The notes under the pieces: model-generated | Databases searched by the model: none | What the model was told of the DNA's origin: nothing | What the model saw: the letters and a program-made list of their open reading frames with translations, nothing else | Shown here: in pieces, positions 26,329 through 35,093 of the stretch | Layout of the letters: each line of letters begins with the position of its first letter | Position numbering within the stretch: the stretch's first letter is position 1 | Assembly (NCBI RefSeq): GCF_965227505.1 | Contig: NZ_OZ245757.1 | Coordinates: 1,240,001-1,304,000 of the forward strand | Source: Pelagibius sp965227505 | GTDB lineage: Bacteria > Pseudomonadota > Alphaproteobacteria > Kiloniellales > Kiloniellaceae | Direction of reading: 5' to 3' | DNA length: 64,000 nucleotides | Translations under genes and position numbers: made by a program

Positions 26329-27360
26329 ATGAAGCGTTGCGTTGCGGCCATGACGGGGCTGATCTGCCTGGGCTGGCCCATCCCGGCAGCGGCGGAGCAG
26401 GAGCGATCGGCCCCTCTGGACCCCGACCCTGCCTGGATCGTCACGCTGCAGTTCAGCAACGATATCTTCGGCGGCTCGGACCGGCACTTCACCCACGGCA
26501 GCCGCCTGGCCGCCCTTTCCCCCGACGGCCAAGTGCCGGAGGCGGTCGAGACCGCCGCCAAGGCGCTGCCGCTGTTTCCCGACGACGGGCGGCTGCGCGT
26601 CACCTACAGCCTGGGCCAGGACATCTTCACGCCGGAACGCATCGAGGAGCGTGCGCTGCAGGAAGACGACCGTCCCTATGCAGGCTGGCTTTTCGGCGGC
26701 ATCGGCCTGGTCTCGGAGAACGGCGAGCGTCTCGACAACCTCGAACTGAACATCGGGGTGGTCGGGCCCGCCTCTCTGGCCGACAAGACGCAGATCGAAT
26801 ACCACAAGCTCATCGACGTGCAGATTCCGGAAGGCTGGGAAAACCAGCTGGAGAACGAACCCGGGATCGTCCTCTATTACGAACGCAAGTGGCGGAACCT
26901 CTGGGAGACCCGGGTCAGCGATCTCGTCATCCTCGACGAGCTTGCGGTCGACGTCACGCCCCACCTCGGCGGCGCGCTCGGCAATGTCTACACCTACGGC
27001 GCGGGTGGCATGACCCTGCGCCTCGGCGAGGATCTGCCCAACGACTATGGGCCGCCGCGCCTGCGCCCGGCCCTGCCCGGCTCGGACTACTTCCGCCCCG
27101 ACGACGCCTTCGGCTGGTATCTCTTTGCCGGCGCCGAGGGGCGGCTCGTCCTGCAGAACATCTTTCTGGACGGCAACACCTTTCGCGACAGCCACAGCGT
27201 CGACAAGCGCCCGCTGGTCCTCGACGTCCAGGCGGGCCTCGCGGTCACGCTCGGCCAGAGCATCCGCGTCGCCTATACCCACCTCTGGCGCAGCAAGGAG
27301 TTTCGCGGCCAGGACACCGGCAACCAGTTCGGCACGCTGAGCTTGTCGGTGCGCTTCTAG
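26329..27360 (+). CDS. LpxR-type lipid A 3'-O-deacylase
   Basis: A 343-residue outer-membrane beta-barrel of the LpxR family (DUF2219). A signal peptide ends at PAAAEQ near residue 23. The active-site strand QFSNDIFGGSDRHFTHG carries the conserved Asn44-Asp45, Asp51-Arg52 and Thr55 of the family, and the C-terminus ends in Phe (GTLSLSVRF), as outer-membrane proteins do. LpxR removes the 3'-acyloxyacyl group from lipid A at the outer leaflet. ATG 26329 gives the cleanest signal peptide; an ATG at 26308 is in frame. It is convergent with a P450 gene. Confidence 0.85.
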   Translation: MKRCVAAMTGLICLGWPIPAAAEQERSAPLDPDPAWIVTLQFSNDIFGGSDRHFTHGSRLAALSPDGQVPEAVETAAKALPLFPDDGRLRVTYSLGQDIFTPERIEERALQEDDRPYAGWLFGGIGLVSENGERLDNLELNIGVVGPASLADKTQIEYHKLIDVQIPEGWENQLENEPGIVLYYERKWRNLWETRVSDLVILDELAVDVTPHLGGALGNVYTYGAGGMTLRLGEDLPNDYGPPRLRPALPGSDYFRPDDAFGWYLFAGAEGRLVLQNIFLDGNTFRDSHSVDKRPLVLDVQAGLAVTLGQSIRVAYTHLWRSKEFRGQDTGNQFGTLSLSVRF

Positions 27361-27376
27361 AGCGGATCTGCTCTAG
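27357..27376. terminator. Short palindrome between convergent genes
   Basis: CTAGAGC (27357-27363) and GCTCTAG (27370-27376) form a perfect 7-bp stem around GGATCT, starting in the stop codon of the LpxR gene. It lacks a T-tract on either strand, so it is at best a weak or bidirectional terminator between convergent genes. Confidence 0.4.
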
Positions 27377-27398
27377 CGGTCGCCGGGCTTCCTGCGTC

Positions 27399-28628
27399 TC
27401 AAGGCTGCGATTGCGGAATGCGGACCTGCATCGGCGTGATCTGACGGAGACCGCCGAAGCCGAGCATCTCCGGAAGCGTTTCGAGCGCGATCTCCGGCGC
27501 CGCTTCCAGGATCGCCGCAAGGCTCTCCTCCATTTCGATCCGGGCCAGCATATCGCCGACGCAGCGGTGCGGCCCAATGCCGAAAACCATGTGGAGGCGC
27601 GGATGATCGTTGCGGCGGATATCGAAGCGGTCCGGCTCGTCAAAGAGCGCAGGGTCCCGCATCGCTGACATGGTACTGAGGCGCAGAACCGCGCCGGGAG
27701 GCAGGTCGATGCCGTCGAACCTGATCGGCGCCGTCGTCACCCGTGGGATCGACCCGACCGAGGGGTCATAGCGCATCCCCTCGTTCACCGCGCCGGGAAT
27801 CAACGTGGGATCGGACCGCAGCGCGGCCCAGTCATCGGGACGCTGGAGAAGCAGGGCGACCAGCATGGCGAAAGCCGCCCGGGTGGTGTCGCTGCCGCCG
27901 ATGATAACGCCGATGACCTGAAAGACGAGGCTTTCAAACGGGATGCTCCTGTCTGAATGCCAGTCCGAAACCAGCGCTGTGAGCAGGTCGTCCTTTGGGG
28001 CGGCCACCCGCAGACAGAGCTGCTCCTCGACATAGTCGTACAGCTCTCCGGCGGCGTTCTCGATCTCCTGGTGGTGTTCGTGCGGGTAGATCGGCGCAAA
28101 GGCACGGGCGAGGCTGTAGACACGCTCTGCAAAACACTTCGCATCGCAGGCCGGCAAACCCAGGATCACGGCGATCATCTCGGCAGGGACGCGGGCAGCC
28201 ATGGAGTCCACGAAATCGAAGCTCACGCCGCGCGGCAGGCTGGCGACAATGCCGTCGGCGACCGCTCGGATCTGACCCCGCGCCTCCCGCATGATCCGGT
28301 GGGCAAAGCTGCGGGCGAAGAGGTTGCGCTTCGCCCGGTGCGCCGCACCGTTCGAGAACAGGAACAGGTCCGAAAGAAACCGCGCCAGGGTCCCATCGGG
28401 AATCTGGTGCAGCGCCACGAATTCCGGCCCTTCGATCTGGCGCGTCCTCGGGTCGGTGAAGAGCGGCACGACGTGTTCGGCGCGCAGCACGAGATAATGA
28501 TTGGGGCCGAGTTGCACCAGCGGCGCCTCTTCGCGCAGTTCGGCGAGACGGGCGTGCGGCGCATCGTTCAAACTGGCCGGGTCGATGAGGCGAGGATGGG
28601 CCGCGATACTCAGAGCATGTTCGTCCAT
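27399..28628 (-). CDS. Cytochrome P450
   Basis: A 409-residue soluble class I P450. The I-helix oxygen-activation motif reads IIGGSDTTRAAF, the heme-thiolate motif FGIGPHRCVGDMLARIEME holds the ligand Cys, and the ExxR region lies in VNEGMRYDPSVG. It needs a ferredoxin and reductase; none is encoded nearby. ATG 28628 starts MDEHALSIAAHPRL. It is convergent with LpxR and divergent from the winged-helix/hydrolase gene at 29030. Substrate unknown; solitary bacterial P450s act on small hydrophobic acids, terpenoids or steroids. Confidence 0.92.
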   Translation of the reverse strand: MDEHALSIAAHPRLIDPASLNDAPHARLAELREEAPLVQLGPNHYLVLRAEHVVPLFTDPRTRQIEGPEFVALHQIPDGTLARFLSDLFLFSNGAAHRAKRNLFARSFAHRIMREARGQIRAVADGIVASLPRGVSFDFVDSMAARVPAEMIAVILGLPACDAKCFAERVYSLARAFAPIYPHEHHQEIENAAGELYDYVEEQLCLRVAAPKDDLLTALVSDWHSDRSIPFESLVFQVIGVIIGGSDTTRAAFAMLVALLLQRPDDWAALRSDPTLIPGAVNEGMRYDPSVGSIPRVTTAPIRFDGIDLPPGAVLRLSTMSAMRDPALFDEPDRFDIRRNDHPRLHMVFGIGPHRCVGDMLARIEMEESLAAILEAAPEIALETLPEMLGFGGLRQITPMQVRIPQSQP

Positions 28629-29029
28629 GATCCTGCTCGGGTCTGTGATTACAGCGGTCGAAGGCACCAGGCTGCCGCTTCCCCGATACAAGGGGGGAGG
28701 ACGGCGAGTCGGCGGCGGCTGGTGTTATGCGGCTGAAAAGCATTCATTCATCGCCAAGCGTTGTCGTGAGCGTTGCAAGGGCTGTGGTAATTGCCACGGC
28801 GCGGCGTTGTTTTTTTCATGAAGACCGACGCCGCACTGGCGGCAATTCACGTAAGTCGGTTATGGGGGGCAAGCCGCCGTTCTCGCGGCGCAGGTATCTT
28901 ACGATGATTATCTTCCGCTAACGCGCGGTTCTTCTTTGGCGGGCTCGTCGTTGATTTAGTCATTTCCAGGGACAAACTGTATTTATGCAAACAAAACCGC
29001 CTGCATTTTGCTCGGAGGGAGTGTCGACC
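28629..29029. other. Divergent intergenic region without a gene
   Basis: A 401-bp stretch between the P450 and the winged-helix/hydrolase fusion. It is AT-richer toward 28900-29000 and must contain both promoters. No clear operator, tandem repeat or coding frame is seen. Confidence 0.5.
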
Positions 29030-30598
29030 ATGGACCTCGAGATATTGCTCTTGGGCGAGTTGCGCGTGGTCCGGCAGGGTACCGAGGTCCAGCTTCCAGC
29101 GTCACGCAAGGCGCGGGGTCTCTTGGCCTATCTTGTCGCCACGGGTCGGCCTCACCGACGGGAGCGTCTTTGCGAGCTCTTCTGGGACCTGCCCGACGAC
29201 CCCAAAGCGGCTCTGCGCTGGTCGCTTTCCAAGCTGCGTAAAGTGGTCGACGGTCCCGAGCGGATTCGGATCATCGCGGACCGCGAGCGCGTTACCTTGG
29301 ATGCGACGGGGGCCCGCATCGACATTCGCGACGCCCATGCGCGGCTGCGCCAGGACGCCGAAGAACTCTCGGTCGTCGAGCTCGAAGACTTGGCGGGCCA
29401 GTTGGACGCGGTGTTGCTCGACGGTCTCGACGGCGCGGGTGACGACGCGTTCGACTCCTGGCTGGCGGCGGAGCGAGAGGATGCCCGGGCGGCGCGGGTC
29501 AGGGTTCTCCGCCTGCTGGCGACACATCCCGACATCCCCTCGGTCTCCGTGCCGAAATGGCTGCGCCTGTGGCGGGCCTCGGATCCGGAGGGCGCGGCGG
29601 CTTTCGAGCGCTCCGGGGCCGGCCGTGGCAGCATCGCGCCATTTGCCCGGTCACAAACCGGGGCTTCCACCCCACGCGGGGCGCCGCCCCCTCCGCCACT
29701 TGCCGCAAACGACCCTGGTCTCCCGCCGCTGCGAGGACGCGCGCGGGCGCTTCGCGCACAACGCATAGGCTTCTGTGAGGTGCCGGACGGAACCAAGATC
29801 GCCTACGCGACACTCGGGTCGGGGCCCCCTCTTGTGAAGGCCGCCAACTGGCTCACGCATCTCGAGTTTGACTGGACGAGCCCGATCTGGGGCGAGTGCT
29901 TTTCAGAGATCGCGCGCACGCGGACTCTCATCCGCTACGACGAGCGCGGCTGCGGGCTGTCGGACTGGGAGGTGAAGGACTTGAGCTTCCACGCCTTCGT
30001 CGAAGACCTTGAGGTGGTGGCCGACAAGCTGACCCTGGAGCGCTTCCCGCTGCTCGGCATCTCCCAGGGTGCCGCCGTATCCATCGAATACGCTGTGCGG
30101 CACCCGGAACGCGTTTCGGGGCTGATCCTGATCGGAGGTTATGCGGCCGGCTGGCGTCATCTCGCAAGCCCAGAGGAACAGGCCCGGCGAGAGGCCGTGC
30201 GAACCCTTACCGAGCTCGGCTGGGGAACGGACAACCCCGCCTATCGGCACATCTTCTCGCAGACCTTCATGCCCGATGCCGGAGCCGCGGAGCTTGCCTG
30301 GTTCGACGAGTTCCAACGCCTGACCACCTCGCCCGGCAATGCCGCGCGCTTCCAGGATGCCTTTGGCGACATCGACGTGCGCGACCGGCTCAGCCTTGTC
30401 AGCACACCAACGATCGTACTCCATTCGAAAGACGATCAGCGTATTCCGCTTGAACAGGGGCGGGCCATGGCCTCCGGAATCCCCGGCGCACGTTTCGTGC
30501 CGCTCGAGAGCCGCAACCACGTTCTCGTTGACTATGAGCCCGCGTGGCGGACCTGCATGGACGCGGTGCAGGGTTTTCTGGCGGAGAACCATCTCTAG
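29030..30598 (+). CDS. SARP-like winged-helix/alpha-beta hydrolase fusion
   Basis: A 522-residue protein. Residues 1-95 resemble the DNA-binding part of SARP/BTAD regulators (LLLGELRVVRQGTEVQLPAS, KARGLLAYLVATG, FWDLPDDPKAALRWSLSKLR). A short helical part and a Pro/Ala-rich linker follow. Residues about 245-522 are an alpha/beta hydrolase with the nucleophile elbow GISQGAA (Ser345) and a catalytic His in ESRNHVLVDYEP. The order suggests a transcription factor whose sensor is a hydrolase fold. GGAGGGAG precedes ATG 29030. The hydrolase part resembles those joined to cyclase domains in other bacteria. Its targets are unknown; the gene at 30868 downstream is a candidate. Confidence 0.8.
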   Translation: MDLEILLLGELRVVRQGTEVQLPASRKARGLLAYLVATGRPHRRERLCELFWDLPDDPKAALRWSLSKLRKVVDGPERIRIIADRERVTLDATGARIDIRDAHARLRQDAEELSVVELEDLAGQLDAVLLDGLDGAGDDAFDSWLAAEREDARAARVRVLRLLATHPDIPSVSVPKWLRLWRASDPEGAAAFERSGAGRGSIAPFARSQTGASTPRGAPPPPPLAANDPGLPPLRGRARALRAQRIGFCEVPDGTKIAYATLGSGPPLVKAANWLTHLEFDWTSPIWGECFSEIARTRTLIRYDERGCGLSDWEVKDLSFHAFVEDLEVVADKLTLERFPLLGISQGAAVSIEYAVRHPERVSGLILIGGYAAGWRHLASPEEQARREAVRTLTELGWGTDNPAYRHIFSQTFMPDAGAAELAWFDEFQRLTTSPGNAARFQDAFGDIDVRDRLSLVSTPTIVLHSKDDQRIPLEQGRAMASGIPGARFVPLESRNHVLVDYEPAWRTCMDAVQGFLAENHL

Positions 30599-30867
30599 GC
30601 ATCTCCGGGGCTGCTGCCGTAGAGGAGCGGAGGTGAATTCTGAGCATGGCGTTCGCCAACGCCGATTCAACCCTCGGCACAACGCTGACCACAACGTTCG
30701 GCCGACAAGGTCGCCGCGGCGGCTGAATGCACGCCGAAACAATCACGTCCGGCGACGAAGTCTCCCCCCAACGTCCGCATCGCTGCCAGCCGTCGTAACG
30801 CGTTCCTCGGGCTTTTGCCGCGAAGGAGCGCAAGCGAGCCGCAAAACAGGTGCAAGGAATCAGTCAG

Positions 30868-31707
30868 GTGACCGAAACGCCTCCGACCATCGACTCGTTT
30901 ATCGCAAGCTCATCGAGTCGAGCGACCGCGCCGCAGCCTCCCGCCACCCCCTTCGTTGCCGGCATTGCCGACACGGCAGCCGAACTGCAGCGTGTCACGC
31001 TGTCCAACGGCAACTCCGTCGCCGTCGATGCAACCAGGCATGCCACCGCTGTCGGATTCACACTCAGGGCCCGGCTGTTCGACCCGCTCGGGAATCCGCT
31101 CGGCGAAGAAATCACGTTCCTGTTTGCCACCGCCTGGGACATCGCAACCCCGGAGTTCGAGATTGTCGTGCTCGGCAACGACCGGGTCGTCATCCTCAGC
31201 CAGGACCCCGTCGACATCCTCACGATCCGGGATTTCGAAGCGCCGGAACACGGTCTGGAGACCTTCCGGAGAAAGACCGATGTCAACGCAGCGCGGTTCT
31301 CAACCGAAGACTACCTGTGGCCAAAGATCGCCGGCCTCGACGATGGCGGCGACCGGGCCGACTGGGTCGACACGCAGACGGACGAGGAATGGCCCGAAAC
31401 GGAACGGCGCGAGAAGACAGCCGACGGGCACGCCGCGGCCGAGGTTGCGTTCTCGCGCTATCATGGCGCGCTCCATGCCGAGCCTGGCTCCCACAGCATG
31501 ACGACTGAAAGCGGTTTGCAGATCCGGGATCGGGATGACGCCGACAACGCCAACAACCGTATCTACTTTCGCGTGAACGAGCCTGGGCTAGCGGTGGTGG
31601 CACGCGAAGATCTCTCGCCCCCAGCGGCCAGGGGTCGAACGCGATACTACCCCAAGGCGCTACGGAGACGGTCCCCAGACAGTCGGGTTTTATTGAGTAT
31701 CAAGTGA
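30868..31707 (+). CDS. Unknown protein, paralogue of the gene at 35094
   Basis: A 279-residue protein of no recognised family. A 165-residue core (from VTLSNGNSVAVDATR to FSRYHGALHAEPG, nucleotides 30994-31488) aligns without any gap to the protein at 35094, with about 70% identity counted by eye. Part of it (LRARLFDPLGNPLGEE, then TPEFEIVVL) recalls single units of the beta-strand repeats in large secreted RTX proteins. There is no signal peptide. GTG 30868 is chosen because AAGGA lies nine bases upstream; a GTG at 30850 is in frame. It starts 269 bp after the winged-helix/hydrolase gene. The C-terminal 75 residues differ from the paralogue. Confidence 0.6.
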   Translation: MTETPPTIDSFIASSSSRATAPQPPATPFVAGIADTAAELQRVTLSNGNSVAVDATRHATAVGFTLRARLFDPLGNPLGEEITFLFATAWDIATPEFEIVVLGNDRVVILSQDPVDILTIRDFEAPEHGLETFRRKTDVNAARFSTEDYLWPKIAGLDDGGDRADWVDTQTDEEWPETERREKTADGHAAAEVAFSRYHGALHAEPGSHSMTTESGLQIRDRDDADNANNRIYFRVNEPGLAVVAREDLSPPAARGRTRYYPKALRRRSPDSRVLLSIK

Positions 31708-31901
31708 TTAAGCCACGATCTAACGTCTTCAAACCCCTTCAAACTCCCCCTCACATCCACCCCTGATTTAAATAACGCTGATCAAAATCGAGCATTCGTT
31801 GGTGCGCTCCGATCTGAGCCCCGGTGACGCCGGTGACGACTGCCCGAGAAATTGAGGCCTCTGCCGTTTAGGCACACTTGGAGAATTCAGAGGAGAAAGC
31901 G

Positions 31902-32519
31902 ATGACTTTCGTAGCTGAAAGACTTGCCGCCAAACATCAACGAGCGAACGATGCAAGCAAGCCCGAGGAAGCCCCCGAGGAAGCCGATGCGCGCCGCGAC
32001 AAACCGCAGCCCAGGGGAGAGTTGACCACTCGCACCTGGGCGTTCCCCAACAACGCCAATCCACGCGGCAGCATTTTCGGTGGTTGGATCATGTCGCAGA
32101 TGGACGCCGCTGGCGCAATCTCAGCTGAAGAGGTTGCCCAGGGCCCGGTCGTCACGCTGGCCGTTGACCGCATGACTCTGCTGCGGCAAGTGAAGGTAGG
32201 CGACGTTGTTTGCTGCTACACCGATCTTGAGAGAATCGGCAGAACGTCGCTTTGCCTTTATGTCGAAGTCTGGATATCAAGCCAGGAGCGCCCCCAGGCC
32301 GTTAAAGCCTCCGAGGGCCAGTTCACCTTTGTCGCCATAGATGCCGAGGGGCTACCGCAAAGCATCCGGCGCACAGAGCAGAGCCGCGCAGTGATCGAGT
32401 CGAGTCCGGGTGTGATTTCGGTACCTGGCGGGATTCGCCCCGCGGCCGTCAAGCCTCACAACGACAACAACACTTCGCGATCGGTCACGAGACCGCGGGA
32501 ACCTTTGCTAAACCCCTGA
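31902..32519 (+). CDS. YciA-family acyl-CoA thioesterase
   Basis: A 205-residue hotdog-fold thioesterase that hydrolyses acyl-CoA. The core is clear: FPNNANPRGSIFGGWIMSQM with DAAGA, then TLAVDRMTLLRQVKVGDVVC and SLCLYVEVWIS. YciA proteins are about 130-140 residues; this one has an extra 45-residue charged N-terminus and a disordered 40-residue C-terminal tail. AGAGGAGAAAG precedes ATG 31902. It lies alone between the first paralogue gene (194-bp gap) and a gene-free stretch. Confidence 0.85.
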   Translation: MTFVAERLAAKHQRANDASKPEEAPEEADARRDKPQPRGELTTRTWAFPNNANPRGSIFGGWIMSQMDAAGAISAEEVAQGPVVTLAVDRMTLLRQVKVGDVVCCYTDLERIGRTSLCLYVEVWISSQERPQAVKASEGQFTFVAIDAEGLPQSIRRTEQSRAVIESSPGVISVPGGIRPAAVKPHNDNNTSRSVTRPREPLLNP

Positions 32520-32531
32520 CCTCTGAGGCCA

Positions 32532-32570
32532 GCCGACCTGCCAGGGCACCAAAACACCTGGTGGGTCGGC
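32532..32570 (+). terminator. Strong hairpin after the thioesterase gene
   Basis: GCCGACCTGCCAGG (32532-32545) can pair with CCTGGTGGGTCGGC (32557-32570), a 14-bp stem with two G-U pairs and an 11-base loop, starting 12 bp after the thioesterase stop. No T-tract follows, so it is either a factor-assisted terminator or a 3'-end stabiliser. Confidence 0.45.
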
Positions 32571-32608
32571 CGGTGTCATGACCACACCAGTAGCATAGCA
32601 GATGCACA

Positions 32609-32640
32609 GGCCTTGATATCCATTGGCCTTGATATCCATC
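32609..32640. repeat. 16-bp tandem duplication
   Basis: Two adjacent copies of GGCCTTGATATCCAT plus one base (T in the first, C in the second). No gene overlaps it. A replication-slippage product or a regulator site pair are both possible. Confidence 0.6.
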
Positions 32641-33122
32641 GGATGACGACCCGCCGCCAAGTCATCACCCCCGAGGTTGATTTTGGAGAGCAGGACATGG
32701 GGTCGACAAAAAGAACCGGGCGTAATTACCACAGGCCCCCAACCGCACTCCTTCCGCGCAAGCGCGCGGGCATCCAGGTTGAGAGCGGGTAGACATGGAT
32801 CGATCCGCTAGCACTCAAGGCGCAGCAGTCATGCGACCTGAAACCCGAAAACCCTAGAGCTCGGAAACAACGACTCCTTGGTACCAATGCCTGGAGCACT
32901 TAACGGCGTGGTCGAGTTCCCAAGAGTTCTCGGTTCGCGCCTCAATCACCCGGTTAAATCCGTCTGTTTGGAGGAAATCCCGAAGTTCAAGAAGTAAAAC
33001 GAGGATGGCGGGGCGCAATGTGGATTAAGAACGGCCCTGCACGAGGAATGCCGCAATGTGCGACCACGGTTCCTCCAGCGTTGATGCGCTCGGCGGTCCG
33101 AAGCAGTGTCTGGCAAGAAGGC

Positions 33123-34583
33123 ATGACAGATTTCCAAAACCACTCAGATGAGGGCTTGCACCATCATCTGCCTGCACCCGCGGCTGAGGCGGTCAGGGTG
33201 CAGGTCGAGAGGATTGTAGCAAGCCCGGGATTCCAACAGTCCGTCCGCATGAAGGACTTCCTGCGCTTTGTCATTGAGGAAGCGCTCGCCGGCCGCGGCG
33301 AGCGGGTCAAAGAACACACCGTCGCCCAGGAAGTCTTCCAGAAGGACGAAACCTTTGACCCGAAGATCAGCTCAATCGTTCGCGTTGAGGCGAGCAGGCT
33401 GCGGTCCAAATTGAAGCAATACTACGAATCCGAAGGTCAGTCCGACCTGATTCGCCTGGAGATACCCAAGGGAGGTTACGTTCCGAAAATCCGCACGCTC
33501 GTAGCGGAGCCACGCCCCAACGCCCTGGTGCTGCCAGCTCCGGCAAGTGGGCGCACACGACGCAGAATTGCCGCGATACTGAGCGCGGATGTTGCCGACT
33601 ACAGCCGGCTCATGGGTATGGACGAGGCGAGAACGCTCACTGTGTTGCGGGCTCATCTTGGAGAACTGATCGACCCGGCAATTACCGAGTACCACGGGCG
33701 TGTCGTGAGGTTGATGGGCGACGGCGTGCTCGTCGACTTCGCCAGCGCTATCGATGCCGTGGAATGCGCTGTCCAGATTCAGCAAGGCATGGCTATGCGC
33801 AACGCAGACGCCCCAGATGATCCCCAGATTGCCTTTCGGATTGGCATCAATCTTGGGGATGTGATCCTGGAGGGGGACGACATCTTCGGTGAGAGCGTAA
33901 ACATCGCCGCACGTCTTCAGGAACTCGCCGACCCCGGCGGGGTATACATCTCGGGCCCGGTTTTCGAGCAAGTGGACGGCAAGGTTGGTCTGGACTTCGT
34001 TGATCGGGGCAATCAGAAGGTCAAGAACATCGCCAAGCTGGTCCGCGTGTATCGCGCCAGCCTGCCGGACTGTTCGTCAATTACCCAGCAACGGCCCCTG
34101 TTCGACATGCAGGGCAGCAAGAAGGTGCCCGTCACCGGCGGATGCCTGTGTGGCGAGGTGCGCTACGAAATCACCAAGCCGGTGATCGAAAACAATTTCT
34201 GCCACTGCCGCATGTGTCAGAAGTTTTCCGGTGCACCCGTGGTCGCCATGTCGACATACCCCGAAGACGCCCTGCGGTTCACGAAGGGTGAGCCGAAGTA
34301 CTACAGGTCATCGCCGTTTGTCGAACGCGGGTTCTGTGTCACCTGCGGTTCCAGTTTGACATACAAACCGCTGGCACCCGCGGTAGCGCCACAGTGGGCC
34401 GGCTGGATCGTGGTCCACACAGCGAGCCTGGACAATCCGGAGCCCAACGCCCCGAGGTGGCACCTGGGTATGGAAAGCCAGATGCCCTGGGTCGACATAC
34501 ACCACGCCCCCACCCGGGTACGCTGCAAGGATGCCCCGGACATCGTCGCTGCCTGGGCAGCCTTCGACATGCCGGTCCCGTAA
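33123..34583 (+). CDS. Winged-helix/class III cyclase/GFA-domain fusion
   Basis: A protein of about 486 residues with three parts. Residues 20-110 are a winged-helix-like module (VKEHTVAQEVFQKDETFDPK, then VRVEASRLRSKLKQYY and LEIPKGGYVPKI). Residues 145-320 are a class III nucleotide cyclase with AAILSADVADYSRLMG (metal Asp), VVRLMGDGVLVDF (second Asp) and GESVNIAARLQ. The adenine-contacting Lys of typical relatives (KxMGDG) is Arg here. Residues 340-480 are a GFA/CENP-V zinc domain with CLCGEV, FCHCRMCQ and CVTCGSS. ATG 33123 is a guess; upstream in-frame ATGs at 33018, 33048 and 33084 are possible. The second paralogue gene follows after 510 bp. Confidence 0.8.
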   Translation: MTDFQNHSDEGLHHHLPAPAAEAVRVQVERIVASPGFQQSVRMKDFLRFVIEEALAGRGERVKEHTVAQEVFQKDETFDPKISSIVRVEASRLRSKLKQYYESEGQSDLIRLEIPKGGYVPKIRTLVAEPRPNALVLPAPASGRTRRRIAAILSADVADYSRLMGMDEARTLTVLRAHLGELIDPAITEYHGRVVRLMGDGVLVDFASAIDAVECAVQIQQGMAMRNADAPDDPQIAFRIGINLGDVILEGDDIFGESVNIAARLQELADPGGVYISGPVFEQVDGKVGLDFVDRGNQKVKNIAKLVRVYRASLPDCSSITQQRPLFDMQGSKKVPVTGGCLCGEVRYEITKPVIENNFCHCRMCQKFSGAPVVAMSTYPEDALRFTKGEPKYYRSSPFVERGFCVTCGSSLTYKPLAPAVAPQWAGWIVVHTASLDNPEPNAPRWHLGMESQMPWVDIHHAPTRVRCKDAPDIVAAWAAFDMPVP

Positions 34584-35093
34584 GGTGCCACAGCCGTTGT
34601 ATTGGGCCCGCCTATGAAGAGGCACCAACTGACTAACGGACTGATCGCTGGTTCCAGACGCGGTTCGCGGCACCGACCGCAACGTCGTTCTTGTGAGGAT
34701 GAGTCGGGCAGCCTGATCCATCGGGAAGCATCGCAACAGCAGGGGCCATCGACAAGGGTCATCGACGAGGGCCATCGAAACGATCCCGGGACCGGCGTCG
34801 TGACGGCCTCTCCTCCCCGGCAGGCCTCCATCGCGTTCCATACGCGGACATCGGGCACACCTTTACCCGCAGAGCAGCCTTGCACCAGTGGGGCACGGCT
34901 CATTTTTCTGAAGCCTGGCGCCGGACAGTTCTCGTAGGTCAGTGAAAGCTCAACCGACAACCGGATGGTCCGTTGGCGAGATGCACCAAGCGAGCGGACC
35001 GGCAACAGCATCTCGGAATAACCGATCGCGCAACCGGAGGGGCGGCCCGGGCGCGCGGTGGGTTAAAGGCAAGATACGGAGAGGATTGAACGT
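34584..35093. other. Gene-free stretch
   Basis: A 510-bp gap between the cyclase/GFA fusion and the second paralogue gene. Apart from the 13-bp triplicate at 34744-34782 and the ribosome binding site of the next gene, I see nothing that supports a gene or RNA. Confidence 0.5.
34744..34782. repeat. Three 13-bp tandem repeats
   Basis: Adjacent units GGCCATCGACAAG, GGTCATCGACGAG and GGCCATCGAAACG. They lie 300-350 bp ahead of the second paralogue gene, far for a classical operator but within reach of an activator. Confidence 0.55.

Larger units (their letters stand above)
32520..33122. other. Gene-free stretch
   Basis: About 600 bp between the thioesterase and the winged-helix/cyclase gene. 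It holds the hairpin at 32532-32570 and a 16-bp tandem duplication at 32609-32640. Codon use in its open frames is unlike neighbouring genes, and none has a ribosome binding site. It may be decayed coding DNA. Confidence 0.5.

Noticed and set aside
34301..35011. Minus-strand 236-codon frame
   Set aside because: It overlaps the GFA domain antisense and has no ribosome binding site or recognisable motif.
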